A stretch of 21,446 nucleotides of DNA from NCBI GenBank assembly GCA_041158225.1, contig JBEBBU010000188.1:1-21446 (forward strand), read 5' to 3'. Below are positions 6,770 through 14,322 of this stretch, in pieces. The translations under genes were made by a program, and so were the position numbers. A model generated the notes under the pieces. That model had not been told where the DNA came from, searched no databases, and worked only from the letters and a program-made list of their open reading frames with translations. Within the stretch, counting starts at the first letter, position 1; every line of letters starts with the position of its first letter. The stretch comes from JBEBBU01 sp041158225 (GTDB taxonomy: Bacteria; Pseudomonadota; Gammaproteobacteria; Methylococcales; Methylococcaceae).

Positions 6770-8071
6770 CTAAACCGGCGACTGGTCAAGAGCAAGCTGT
6801 GGAAGCCTGTGCCGCAGACGGTAATAGGTACGCACGCCCAGTGCAGCACCGCCAGCCAGCAGCATCACATAACTGCCCAGCAGCTGGAATCCGAATGTGG
6901 TGCCATAATGGCTCACCAGCCAGACGGCCAGCACCGGTACTGTACTGCCAAATACCGGCGAAGCCACATTCAGTACCAGACTGACACCGCTATAGCGAAC
7001 CTCTGTTGGAAAAAGCTCGGCAACACGGGTAAAGACAACACTCGTATAACAACCGATCAGCGCGGAGAGCGCCATATAGGACAGCCACATCATGCCGGCG
7101 CCATCCGAACCGGACAGGAGAGAAACCAGCGGCTGTACCAGCAGAACCATAAGACCGGAACCAACCGCCAGAGTCTGCATGGTACACCAGCGGTCAGCCA
7201 GCCAGCCAACCAGAATGGTCACAGCGGCAGAAGCCGTTAGTGCCGCCGATGTCATCATCAGTGCATGCTGGGACGAATAGCCAAAACCACCAATCATGTA
7301 ACTGTTGAAATAGACAAAGGCCAGAAAGAAGCAACTGGTCATAGGCATCAGCCACAGCAGGCCTATCAGCAGGGAAAGCCGGTTTCTGGCCAGCACCTGT
7401 CTGATGGGATTATCCAGCAGTGCTCCTGAAAGCCTGATACCTTCAAAATGATCGCTTTCCGGCATGTGACTGCGTATGCGCCAGCCCGCCCAGGCAGCCA
7501 CCAGTCCCAGCAGAAACGGGATGCGCCAACCCCATGCTTCAAACTGTGTCTCAGGCATCAGCATGGAAACACTGACCGCAACCAGTGCACCGCAGAGCAG
7601 TCCAAGGCAGGTACTGGACTGTATGAATGCAGATACCAGCCCTCTCCGCTCCGGTGCTACATGCTCCATGACATAGGTGACAGCCCCACCCATCTCTCCT
7701 CCCATGGCAACCCCCTGCAGCATGCGCAGAAAGATAAGCAGTGCAGTAGCTGTCAGCCCAAGATCAGCATAAGAGGGAAGCAGACCAATGCCAGCCGTAG
7801 GTAGCGCCATCCCCAGTATGGAAATGGAAAGTGCGCGTTTTCGGCCAAGACGGTCACCGATCAGGCTGAAGATCACAGCGCCCACCGGACGCAGAAAAAA
7901 GCTGACACTGAATACGGCAAATGCAGCCAGCGTGGCTGTCGTTGCATCCTCAGGCGGAAAAAACAGCCTGCCAATCGTGATCGAAAAATGCCCGTACAGG
8001 GCAAAGTCATACCACTCCAGCGCATTGCCAATCACTCCGGCCATGATCGCTCTGCGCGTCATTGCATCCAT
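6770..8071 (-). CDS. MFS transporter, metabolite:H+ symporter (MHS) family
   Basis: The 433-residue inner-membrane carrier has about 12 transmembrane helices. The MHS subfamily (ProP, KgtP, citrate and shikimate carriers) is shown by the N-terminal GNALEWYDFALYG motif, the loop 2-3 signature DRLGRKRAL, and LRMLQGVAMGGEMGGAVTYVMEHVAPERRG in helices 4-5. Members import small organic acids or zwitterions with protons; the substrate cannot be read from sequence. An AAGGA site stands 7-8 bases upstream of ATG 8071. It is divergent from the Ca2+/H+ antiporter gene and is followed on the same strand by the dienelactone-hydrolase-like gene, its likely operon partner. Confidence 0.92.
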   Translation of the reverse strand: MDAMTRRAIMAGVIGNALEWYDFALYGHFSITIGRLFFPPEDATTATLAAFAVFSVSFFLRPVGAVIFSLIGDRLGRKRALSISILGMALPTAGIGLLPSYADLGLTATALLIFLRMLQGVAMGGEMGGAVTYVMEHVAPERRGLVSAFIQSSTCLGLLCGALVAVSVSMLMPETQFEAWGWRIPFLLGLVAAWAGWRIRSHMPESDHFEGIRLSGALLDNPIRQVLARNRLSLLIGLLWLMPMTSCFFLAFVYFNSYMIGGFGYSSQHALMMTSAALTASAAVTILVGWLADRWCTMQTLAVGSGLMVLLVQPLVSLLSGSDGAGMMWLSYMALSALIGCYTSVVFTRVAELFPTEVRYSGVSLVLNVASPVFGSTVPVLAVWLVSHYGTTFGFQLLGSYVMLLAGGAALGVRTYYRLRHRLPQLALDQSPV

Positions 8072-8166
8072 CAGAAAATCCTTTGATCAAGAGGGGTAAG
8101 ATCCGTCAGCAAGATTATGCCTCGAACCTGGAATCGTCAACGCACTTTAATATGAGACACTTATTA

Positions 8167-8206
8167 TCATGCATAACCAAAGCAGAATCATGGGCTTGAT
8201 GCATGA
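8167..8206. repeat. Inverted repeat TCATGCAT / ATGCATGA upstream of the Ca2+/H+ antiporter gene
   Basis: TCATGCAT at 8167-8174 recurs as its reverse complement at 8199-8206, 24 bases apart, in the AT-rich intergenic stretch between the MHS transporter and the antiporter. It could be a pair of operator half-sites or loop-forming arms. Because ATGCAT is itself palindromic, the repeat is less informative than its length suggests. Confidence 0.3.
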
Positions 8207-8259
8207 ATACCAAATCTGTAAGATTAAATAGCAATATAAACAACAGGGAAATACTGGGT

Positions 8260-9387
8260 ATGCAGTTCATCAATGCTGATCTGGACACTACCCATCACCG
8301 GCCAGCGGCGCTGTCATCCTCCAGTAACCTGATACTTAGAAGCATGCTAGGCTTTCTGCCGCTGGCCATGTTAGCCACATGGCTGCATGCACCATCATTC
8401 CTGATTTTTATATTGTCAGGGCTTGCCATCATTCCTCTGGCAGCCAGTATTGCCAAAGCTACCGAGCAGATTGCTGACAAGGTCGGTACAGGACTTGGAG
8501 GCCTGCTGAATGCCACTTTCGGGAACGCGACAGAAATGGTGGTGGCGATTGTTGCGCTCAACGAAGGTATGGTGGAAATAGTCAAGGCCAGCATTGCCGG
8601 CACCATTATTGCCAACCTGCTGCTTGCCATGGGCGCCGGCATGCTGGCTGGTGGTCTTATCCATCACGAACAGCAGTTCCAGCGCCGGCTGGCGCGGCTG
8701 CATGCCTCCTCACTCAATCTGGCTCTGGTCGTTCTGCTGCTGCCAGCGGGTATTCGCATGACCAGTCCAGCCTCCATGGCCAGTGAGATAGCCGGGTCAT
8801 TTACGCTGGTATCAGCCTATATTCTGCTTGGCTACTATCTGCTGACGCTCGTATTTTCCATGAAAACACACAGGAAGATGTTTGAAATGGGGCTGGCAGA
8901 ATCTTCCGTCGAATCTGGCCAGACCATAAACGGCATGATGCCTGCGTTAGCACAATTAGGCATCAGCAGTATAGCCCTTGTGTGTGCATCGCATATGCTG
9001 GTCAGCAGTCTGGAAGCCACTATTTCCACACTTCACTTCAGCCCCATGTTCATGGGTGTCATCCTGATACCGCTATTTGGAGGCATTGTCGAATACATTA
9101 CTGCCGTCCGCTTTGCCTGCAGCAATAAAGTCGATCTCACCATTGCAGTCGCCATGGGCTCCACCCAGCAGATTGCCATGTTTGTGGCCCCCGTTCTGGT
9201 GATTCTGGGACAGGTGATGGGGCAACCCATGAATCTGGATTTTGAGCCCTTCGAGCTGATCGCCATCGTGATCGCAGTGCTGATCGCCAACTCGCTCAGC
9301 GGTGACAGCCGCTCCAACTGGCTGGAGGGAGCATTACTGCTGGCCACCTACGGAGTGGTCTGTGCCGGATTCTTTTTTCACCCCTGA
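8260..9387 (+). CDS. Ca2+/H+ antiporter, CAX family
   Basis: This inner-membrane calcium(cation)/proton exchanger has about 11 hydrophobic segments, 375 residues from this start. The first alpha-repeat shows the canonical GLGGLLNATFGNATEMV, which forms half of the ion-binding site in CAX structures. The second repeat reads IPLFGGIVEYITAV followed by KVDLTIAVAMGSTQQIAMF. Position and acidic Glu fit, but the usual GNAAEH core is replaced by GGIVEY. An in-frame ATG exists at 8203, but the 19 codons after it are AT-rich with rare codons and no RBS. ATG 8260 has AGGG 11 bases upstream and is preferred. The last 10 bases overlap the convergent crcB. Confidence 0.88.
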   Translation: MQFINADLDTTHHRPAALSSSSNLILRSMLGFLPLAMLATWLHAPSFLIFILSGLAIIPLAASIAKATEQIADKVGTGLGGLLNATFGNATEMVVAIVALNEGMVEIVKASIAGTIIANLLLAMGAGMLAGGLIHHEQQFQRRLARLHASSLNLALVVLLLPAGIRMTSPASMASEIAGSFTLVSAYILLGYYLLTLVFSMKTHRKMFEMGLAESSVESGQTINGMMPALAQLGISSIALVCASHMLVSSLEATISTLHFSPMFMGVILIPLFGGIVEYITAVRFACSNKVDLTIAVAMGSTQQIAMFVAPVLVILGQVMGQPMNLDFEPFELIAIVIAVLIANSLSGDSRSNWLEGALLLATYGVVCAGFFFHP

Positions 9388-10073
9388 AACAACGCTGACA
9401 GGCGCCTTGCCAGCAGGAATCCGCCTATGGCCATAGCCAATCCAAGTTCAAGCGCCTGTCCCAGCGACAGGCTGGCCTGCCAGTGAAAGCCATAGAGCCC
9501 GAAACCAAGAACAGCAAGGCCGCCAAGAGTCCCCAACGCCAGCATCGCAGTCATGAACTGTCCAGCATCACCAAGAAACAGCATGGGTGAGACCTGTAGC
9601 AGACCGACCGATACCAGAGCTCCTGCCACCATCATCAGACAGCCGTAGAGGATGACCTGCAACGCTTCTGGCCAGTACATCTTTCCCTTGAACAGGCAGT
9701 CACCCAGAGTATCCCCCAGCCAGACAGCAAAGAGACAGCCAGCAAGACTCAGCAGGATATAGAGCAGACCACGGCCGGATTCGCCCTGCTGCAACAGTTG
9801 CAGGGTTTCCAGAGAAAATGCAGAAAACGTGGTATATCCACCGAGCAACCCTGTCAGGACAAGCAGACGTGGCAAAGACATATCGGGCCAGCGGGCCTGC
9901 AGATACTGAGCCATCAGGCCCATGACCAAAGAACCACTGATATTGATCAGCAGTGTGGCACAAGGAAAATCCCGCCCCAGCCACACCGTAATCTGGGTAC
10001 CCAGCAGGTAGCGCAGCATCGCACCACCTCCACCACCCAACGCTACCGCCAGCAACGAAGTCCAGCCGCTCAT
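9378..10073 (-). CDS. crcB: CrcB/Fluc fluoride channel with extra C-terminal membrane domain
   Basis: Residues 1 to about 122 are a complete Fluc/CrcB unit, which forms dual-topology dimers that export fluoride. Motifs are GGGGGAMLRY (13-22), the helix-2 segment TLLINISGSLVMG with the conserved Asn, and GLLGGYTTFSAFS (75-87). A normal CrcB stops near residue 125. This one continues for about 105 residues with roughly three more hydrophobic spans (about 137-158, 166-195, 203-223) that lack Fluc motifs. The whole is one uninterrupted frame of 231 residues. The start ATG overlaps the kup stop as ATGA, so translation is coupled to kup. Fluoride efflux is the family function; what the added domain does is unknown. 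Confidence 0.88.
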   Translation of the reverse strand: MSGWTSLLAVALGGGGGAMLRYLLGTQITVWLGRDFPCATLLINISGSLVMGLMAQYLQARWPDMSLPRLLVLTGLLGGYTTFSAFSLETLQLLQQGESGRGLLYILLSLAGCLFAVWLGDTLGDCLFKGKMYWPEALQVILYGCLMMVAGALVSVGLLQVSPMLFLGDAGQFMTAMLALGTLGGLAVLGFGLYGFHWQASLSLGQALELGLAMAIGGFLLARRLSALFQG

Positions 10074-11956
10074 ACGAAAATCACGGTGCCCAGTTCCACG
10101 ACACGCTCAGGTGGCAGATTGAAATAGGCCAGAGGACTGCTGGCGTTACGCGCCAGAGATATGAAAAGGCGCTCCATGACTGGCCCCATATCCTTGCAGG
10201 GAGATGGCAGCAGAAGTTCACGTCCGACAAAGAACGTAACCTCTTCTGCATTCAGCCTGAGTCCGTCATTGGCACATGCCCGCAGCACCTCCTGCACATC
10301 AGTCAGCTCCATGAAGCCAAAATGGGCTGTCACCCGATAAAAGTTCTGCTCCATCTGCTCCACTGAAACACGTTCTGCCAGCCTGACATAGGGTATATCG
10401 CTGATATGAATGGTCAGTAGTACTACCTGTTCATGGATGATCCGGTTGTGCTCATAGTTGCGTAGCAGTGCAGGTGGCAGGCTCAGAAAACGGGTCGTCA
10501 TGAAAACCGCCGTACCGGGTACTCGAAGGGGTGGGTTCTGTTCCAGTTGCAGCAAAAATTCGCGCAGGGATGTAGTCCGGTCCATAAGGCGCGCCATGAC
10601 CACCTCACGACCCAGTTTCCAGGCAAACATGATGGTAAAAATGACAACGGCCATCAGCATGGGCATCCAGCCTCCCTGGGGAATTTTAGGAGCATTGGCG
10701 GAAAACAGGGCCAGATCCATCAGCATCAGCCCTCCCATCACCAAGACAATCTGCCAGCCTTTCCACTTCCAGGTATCCTTGGCCACAAAGGTGATCAGCA
10801 TGGTCGTCATCAGCATGGTGCCAGTGACGGAAAAACCATAGGCTGCAGCCAGATTGCTGGAACTATGAAACGCCAGAATCAGGCCCATGACCCCCACCAT
10901 CAGCCAGAGATTGACTCCAGGAAGAAAGACCTGGCCAATTTCTACCGCAGAGGTGTGTACCATGCGCTGCCTTGGCATGAAATCCAGTTGGATTGCCTGA
11001 CGGGTCATGGAAAAAGCCCCGGAGATCACTGCCTGGGAAGCGATCACCGTCGCCAGTGTGGCAAGCACAAGCAGCGGAATCTGCAAATCACGATCGGCAA
11101 GATTGAAGAACGGATTGGCAATAGCCTCAGGATTTTCCAGAATGAGTGCGCCTTGCCCCAGATAATTCATGGTCAGCGAAGGAAATACCAGCAGGAACCA
11201 GGCAAGCCGGATGGGGCGGGACCCAAAATGCCCCATATCAGCATAAAGAGCCTCTCCCCCAGTGACACAGAGCACCACTGCCCCCAGCACCCAGAAGCCA
11301 GCGATTTTGTGCACCATGAAAAAGTCCAGTGCCTGCAGTGGATTCAGTGCCTCCACGACTCCTGGATATCGTTCCAGATTGTCGAACCCCATCCAGGCAA
11401 GCGTCAGAAACCAGCCCACCATCACCGGGCCAAACCAGAATCCTACCCTGCCACTGCCCCAGCTCTGCATGGCAAAAAGCAGGGCAATCACCACGATGGA
11501 TGCAGGCACAATGACTTCGTGCATGGCGGGAGCGATCACCTCAATGCCTTCCATCGCACTGAGTACCGATATGGCAGGCGTGATGATACCATCACCATAA
11601 AACAGCGCCGCGCCCATCAGTCCAAGATACATGATAAGCAGCCGCTGCGAGCGCCGGTGACGCTTGCTGAGTACAAGAGCCATCAATGCCATGATACCCC
11701 CCTCCCCGCGATTATGGGCCTGCATGACAAAAATGACATACTTGATGGAAACGACCAGTGTCATGGTCCAGATCACCAGCGACAGACCACCAATCACATT
11801 TTCAGGTGTAATGGCCAGACCGTAGGCACTGTTGAAAATTTCCCGCATGGTATACAGGGGGCTGGTACCAACATCCCCATAGACGACCCCCGTTGCTGCA
11901 AGTGTCAGCGTAGCTGTCCGATGGGAGGAAGAGCCCGAATGCTGTTGATCTGACAT
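10070..11956 (-). CDS. kup: Low-affinity potassium uptake transporter Kup
   Basis: The 628-residue K+/H+ symporter of the KUP/HAK/KT family is close to the 622 residues of E. coli Kup. The N-terminal signature GVVYGDVGTSPLYTMREIF (about 23-41) begins helix 1. About 12 membrane helices run to residue ~430, including YGDGIITPAISVLSAMEGI, and a cytosolic C-terminal domain of ~190 residues follows (AVFMTTRFLSLPPALLRN onwards). The start ATG has AAAGG about 9 bases upstream. It sits 35 bases after the porin stop and overlaps crcB by 4 bases, so the three form one operon joining outer-membrane permeation, K+ import and F- export. Identification is secure. Confidence 0.96.
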   Translation of the reverse strand: MSDQQHSGSSSHRTATLTLAATGVVYGDVGTSPLYTMREIFNSAYGLAITPENVIGGLSLVIWTMTLVVSIKYVIFVMQAHNRGEGGIMALMALVLSKRHRRSQRLLIMYLGLMGAALFYGDGIITPAISVLSAMEGIEVIAPAMHEVIVPASIVVIALLFAMQSWGSGRVGFWFGPVMVGWFLTLAWMGFDNLERYPGVVEALNPLQALDFFMVHKIAGFWVLGAVVLCVTGGEALYADMGHFGSRPIRLAWFLLVFPSLTMNYLGQGALILENPEAIANPFFNLADRDLQIPLLVLATLATVIASQAVISGAFSMTRQAIQLDFMPRQRMVHTSAVEIGQVFLPGVNLWLMVGVMGLILAFHSSSNLAAAYGFSVTGTMLMTTMLITFVAKDTWKWKGWQIVLVMGGLMLMDLALFSANAPKIPQGGWMPMLMAVVIFTIMFAWKLGREVVMARLMDRTTSLREFLLQLEQNPPLRVPGTAVFMTTRFLSLPPALLRNYEHNRIIHEQVVLLTIHISDIPYVRLAERVSVEQMEQNFYRVTAHFGFMELTDVQEVLRACANDGLRLNAEEVTFFVGRELLLPSPCKDMGPVMERLFISLARNASSPLAYFNLPPERVVELGTVIFV

Positions 11957-11991
11957 GAAATGAACCTTTAGTAATTAATCCTGTTGGCGAC

Positions 11992-13113
11992 TTACTGATC
12001 GAAAGACAGTAGTAGCGCCATGAAAAGCGTTGACTGACCCGCTACCAGAGGCGCATCGATGCCTCCTGCCCCATAAAAACCACCCTGTTGCCCTGTAGAG
12101 TTATCATAGCGGTATTCGAGACGGATGCGCCCTGTCGCAGCTTCATCTGTAAACCGGTATTCCAGTGTGGTGGTGATAGCCTTGATGAACTGGACATAGC
12201 CCGTCATCAGGCCATTGGCATCCCAGTAAAGCTCAGGCCGCATGGCGACTGACCATGGCCCTGAAAAGTTCCAGCGTCCGGTCAGGGCGCTGGCGGTCCA
12301 GAAAGCCTGCAGGTCAGGGCCAGTGCTGCCTTGCAGATGCTCCGTACCTACGTCATAGAGCATGGTGAGCGTATAGTCATCAGCAGTATGCTCCAGCATG
12401 GTATTGGAAAATACACGCCAGTTTGCAATGGCGGTCTGCGTCTGTTCCGGCCCCACAAAAAAGTTCTGCATCCACTTAAGGCCTGGCCGCAACCGCCAGG
12501 TATACTGGAGTCCATATTTAGGCAGTGCATTGATGCTCTGCAGGTAATTCCAGTCTGTCAGGAGATAGAAACCTGCGTCCATCTCCGCATTGAGAGCGTA
12601 CTGGGCGCCACCTCCAATCAGAAAATAGGGTGAGTAATCCGCCATCCAGGCGCGGGTATAGTGGGAGTTATCCTTGGCATAAAACGATTCACAGCCAATG
12701 AAACTGTTGAACAGTCCAGCGGTAAGCTTCAGACCCGTTCCTATAGGGGCAAGGTAACTGATATTGGCTCTTGAAACATATTGCAGTGTGTCAGCCCCTG
12801 CAAGGGGGCTATAGGCTGGTAACTGTCCCGCCGTGTCATAGCCAGCCTGCCCTGCCAGCTCCAGACCCCATGAGGACGCGGCACTGATGTCCTTGCGCAG
12901 ATAGACCATACCCAGATTGGGACTGAACTGGCTTAACTTTCTTGTTGTCAGCTTGCTACGCCAGAGATGGGGTTCTGAGGTATTGAAGTTGGCCGGGTAA
13001 CTGAGATCAGCATAAGCGCCCCAATGCCAGTCACTACCTTTTGAAGAGGATTCCGCATGGAGCACCATGGGAAACAGGACAAGAAAAAAAGCGGCCAGAC
13101 CATGCAACATCAT
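11992..13113 (-). CDS. Outer-membrane beta-barrel porin, OmpL/BBP2-like
   Basis: This 373-residue outer-membrane protein has a signal peptide (MMLHGLAAFFLVLFPMVLHA, cleavage after residue 20). Alternating amphipathic strands rich in Trp, Tyr and Gly run through the whole mature chain. The opening WHWGAYADLSYPANFN and FSPNLGMVYLRKDISAASSWGLELAGQAGY resemble the putative beta-barrel porin-2 (OmpL-like) family. The C-terminus STLFMALLLSFDQ is a terminal strand but lacks the usual final Phe. The start is weakly supported by RBS; two adjacent ATGs (13113, 13110) are possible, and an in-frame stop lies just upstream. It is the first gene of the operon with kup and crcB, implying a role in letting ions or small solutes reach those transporters. 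Confidence 0.78.
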   Translation of the reverse strand: MMLHGLAAFFLVLFPMVLHAESSSKGSDWHWGAYADLSYPANFNTSEPHLWRSKLTTRKLSQFSPNLGMVYLRKDISAASSWGLELAGQAGYDTAGQLPAYSPLAGADTLQYVSRANISYLAPIGTGLKLTAGLFNSFIGCESFYAKDNSHYTRAWMADYSPYFLIGGGAQYALNAEMDAGFYLLTDWNYLQSINALPKYGLQYTWRLRPGLKWMQNFFVGPEQTQTAIANWRVFSNTMLEHTADDYTLTMLYDVGTEHLQGSTGPDLQAFWTASALTGRWNFSGPWSVAMRPELYWDANGLMTGYVQFIKAITTTLEYRFTDEAATGRIRLEYRYDNSTGQQGGFYGAGGIDAPLVAGQSTLFMALLLSFDQ

Positions 13114-13149
13114 GATGCTGAAATCACTTTACGTCGCAGTGAAAACAGC

Positions 13150-13155
13150 ATTATA
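13150..13155 (-). promoter_or_regulatory. -10 box of the porin-kup-crcB operon
   Basis: A perfect TATAAT on the minus strand lies 36 bases upstream of the porin start. No convincing -35 hexamer is found at 17-18 bases, so the promoter may need an activator. It is the only obvious promoter for the three-gene operon, since the porin-kup gap is just 35 bases. Confidence 0.5.
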
Positions 13156-13197
13156 GTCCAGAAAAACCATGCAGACACAGAGTGACAGGAGATACCC

Positions 13198-13455
13198 GTG
13201 AAACACAGGGAACTTTTGCAGGCCACAGGCCTCCTCAGGCAAGGCATGTGGGATGATGCTCACCGGATAGTACAGTACCGCGAAGACTCACTGGCCTGCT
13301 GGATACACGCACTGCTGCACAAAATAGAGCCTGACGAGGGCAACAGCCGCTACTGGTATGCCAGAACATCGCACAGCTACCACGACTTTGCTGCCACGGA
13401 ACAGGAACTGCAGGCCATAGAAGATGCTCTTAACACAGGCAAGCTGTCAGAATAA
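13198..13455 (+). CDS. Small conserved hypothetical protein
   Basis: The 85-residue cytosolic protein starts at GTG 13198 with AGGAG 6-7 bases upstream, a strong start signal. The middle reads ACWIHALLHKIEPDEGNSRYWYART. A combination of H-A-L-L-H, E-x-D-x-G-N and Y-W-Y of this kind recurs in short uncharacterised proteobacterial proteins that I have seen only as hypotheticals. The chain is helical, with no signal peptide or membrane span. It is divergent from the porin operon and its end overlaps the convergent RMD1-family gene by 9 bases. No function can be assigned. Confidence 0.8.
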   Translation: MKHRELLQATGLLRQGMWDDAHRIVQYREDSLACWIHALLHKIEPDEGNSRYWYARTSHSYHDFAATEQELQAIEDALNTGKLSE

Positions 13456-14262
13456 CTTGTCCCCGATCGACATCACAATCTCGACAGCGATCAGCCAGAT
13501 GATGATCCACTCCAGCGTTGATGAATGCTGATGCCGCTGTTCATCGGCCAGCATTTCCAGAAGCTCATGAATGGTTTCCAGCTTTTTGGAAAGGACATCG
13601 GTACGCTGACTGATCTCCAGGTAATTGGCTGCCATGGAATAAATACCCTGATACTCCGGGTGCTCCCAGAAAAACTCAGGAATATCAAGAAGATCATAAT
13701 TCAGGATGATGTCACTTTTGGTCAGAAACAGTTGCCCCCTGATCATCGCCATTGACTTGCGATTCAGCTTTATCTTGCCATCCCTGGCAAGCGATCGTGG
13801 CAGATGACTGGTTGCCTGAATGGTATGAATGGCGTGATTTTCAAAGGCGGCAAGCTTGATCGATTGCGCCATGGCGTGTGACAGCGCCAGTATCGCCTTG
13901 ACGTCTGCCTTCTGCAGTTCTACATGATCGTGCTGTATCCTGTCCGTTTCGCAGCCCAGCGCATAGGTAAAATTGTCTTTCTGGGGCTGAGGATCAACAC
14001 GCTTTCCATATTCAACCAGCACTTCTTCAAGCGCTATCCGCTCGTCTCGATCCACATTCCAGTAAACCACAACCCCATAGGCAAAGATCACTGCATAGCC
14101 ATGGCGGTAAGTCATAACCAGCGTATTTCTGAATACCAGCGTACTTTGCGAACTTTCCTGCAGCCTGTCTCTCAGTTCACTGTAACGGAAGGCATCCGCA
14201 AGACAGACGGAGAGACAGTGCTGGACTGGAGGTGTAACAGACATGGCCATTGACCACAACAT
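13447..14262 (-). CDS. RMD1/YagE (DUF155) family membrane-anchored protein
   Basis: The 271-residue protein belongs to the RMD1/RMND1/Sif family (DUF155). The YGVVVYWNV segment (about 62-70) is typical of the N-terminal half. The C-terminal block, SQRTDVLSKKLETIHELLEMLADEQ leading into a single hydrophobic helix (about 248-265, EWIIIWLIAVEIVMSI), is diagnostic. The protein is therefore probably cytosolic with a C-terminal tail anchor and a coiled-coil stretch before it. Eukaryotic relatives act in mitochondria (RMND1) or in meiotic division (Rmd1); bacterial members have no settled role. The start is uncertain: ATGs at 14262, 14250 and 14244 are all in frame and none has a strong RBS. Confidence 0.88.
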   Translation of the reverse strand: MLWSMAMSVTPPVQHCLSVCLADAFRYSELRDRLQESSQSTLVFRNTLVMTYRHGYAVIFAYGVVVYWNVDRDERIALEEVLVEYGKRVDPQPQKDNFTYALGCETDRIQHDHVELQKADVKAILALSHAMAQSIKLAAFENHAIHTIQATSHLPRSLARDGKIKLNRKSMAMIRGQLFLTKSDIILNYDLLDIPEFFWEHPEYQGIYSMAANYLEISQRTDVLSKKLETIHELLEMLADEQRHQHSSTLEWIIIWLIAVEIVMSIGDKLF

Positions 14263-14322
14263 TGTCGAAGGATGGCAGCCATTCTAGCATTGATGTCCGT
14301 CATTCTCGACTTTGCCCTTATG

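Noticed and set aside
8203..8259. N-terminal extension of the CAX antiporter from ATG 8203
   Set aside because: It has no RBS, low third-position GC, several rare codons and an AT-rich promoter-like character, whereas ATG 8260 has a spaced AGGG.
10547..11953. Long open frame (468 codons) antisense to kup
   Set aside because: The translation is rich in His, Gln and Pro with no domain pattern, typical of the complement of a membrane-protein gene. The kup frame on the other strand is unmistakable.
13114..13197. Possible fluoride riboswitch ahead of the porin-kup-crcB operon
   Set aside because: The leader between the -10 box and the porin ATG is about 35 bases, too short for the crcB-type riboswitch, and its conserved GGxGATGG / CTGATGGC elements are absent.
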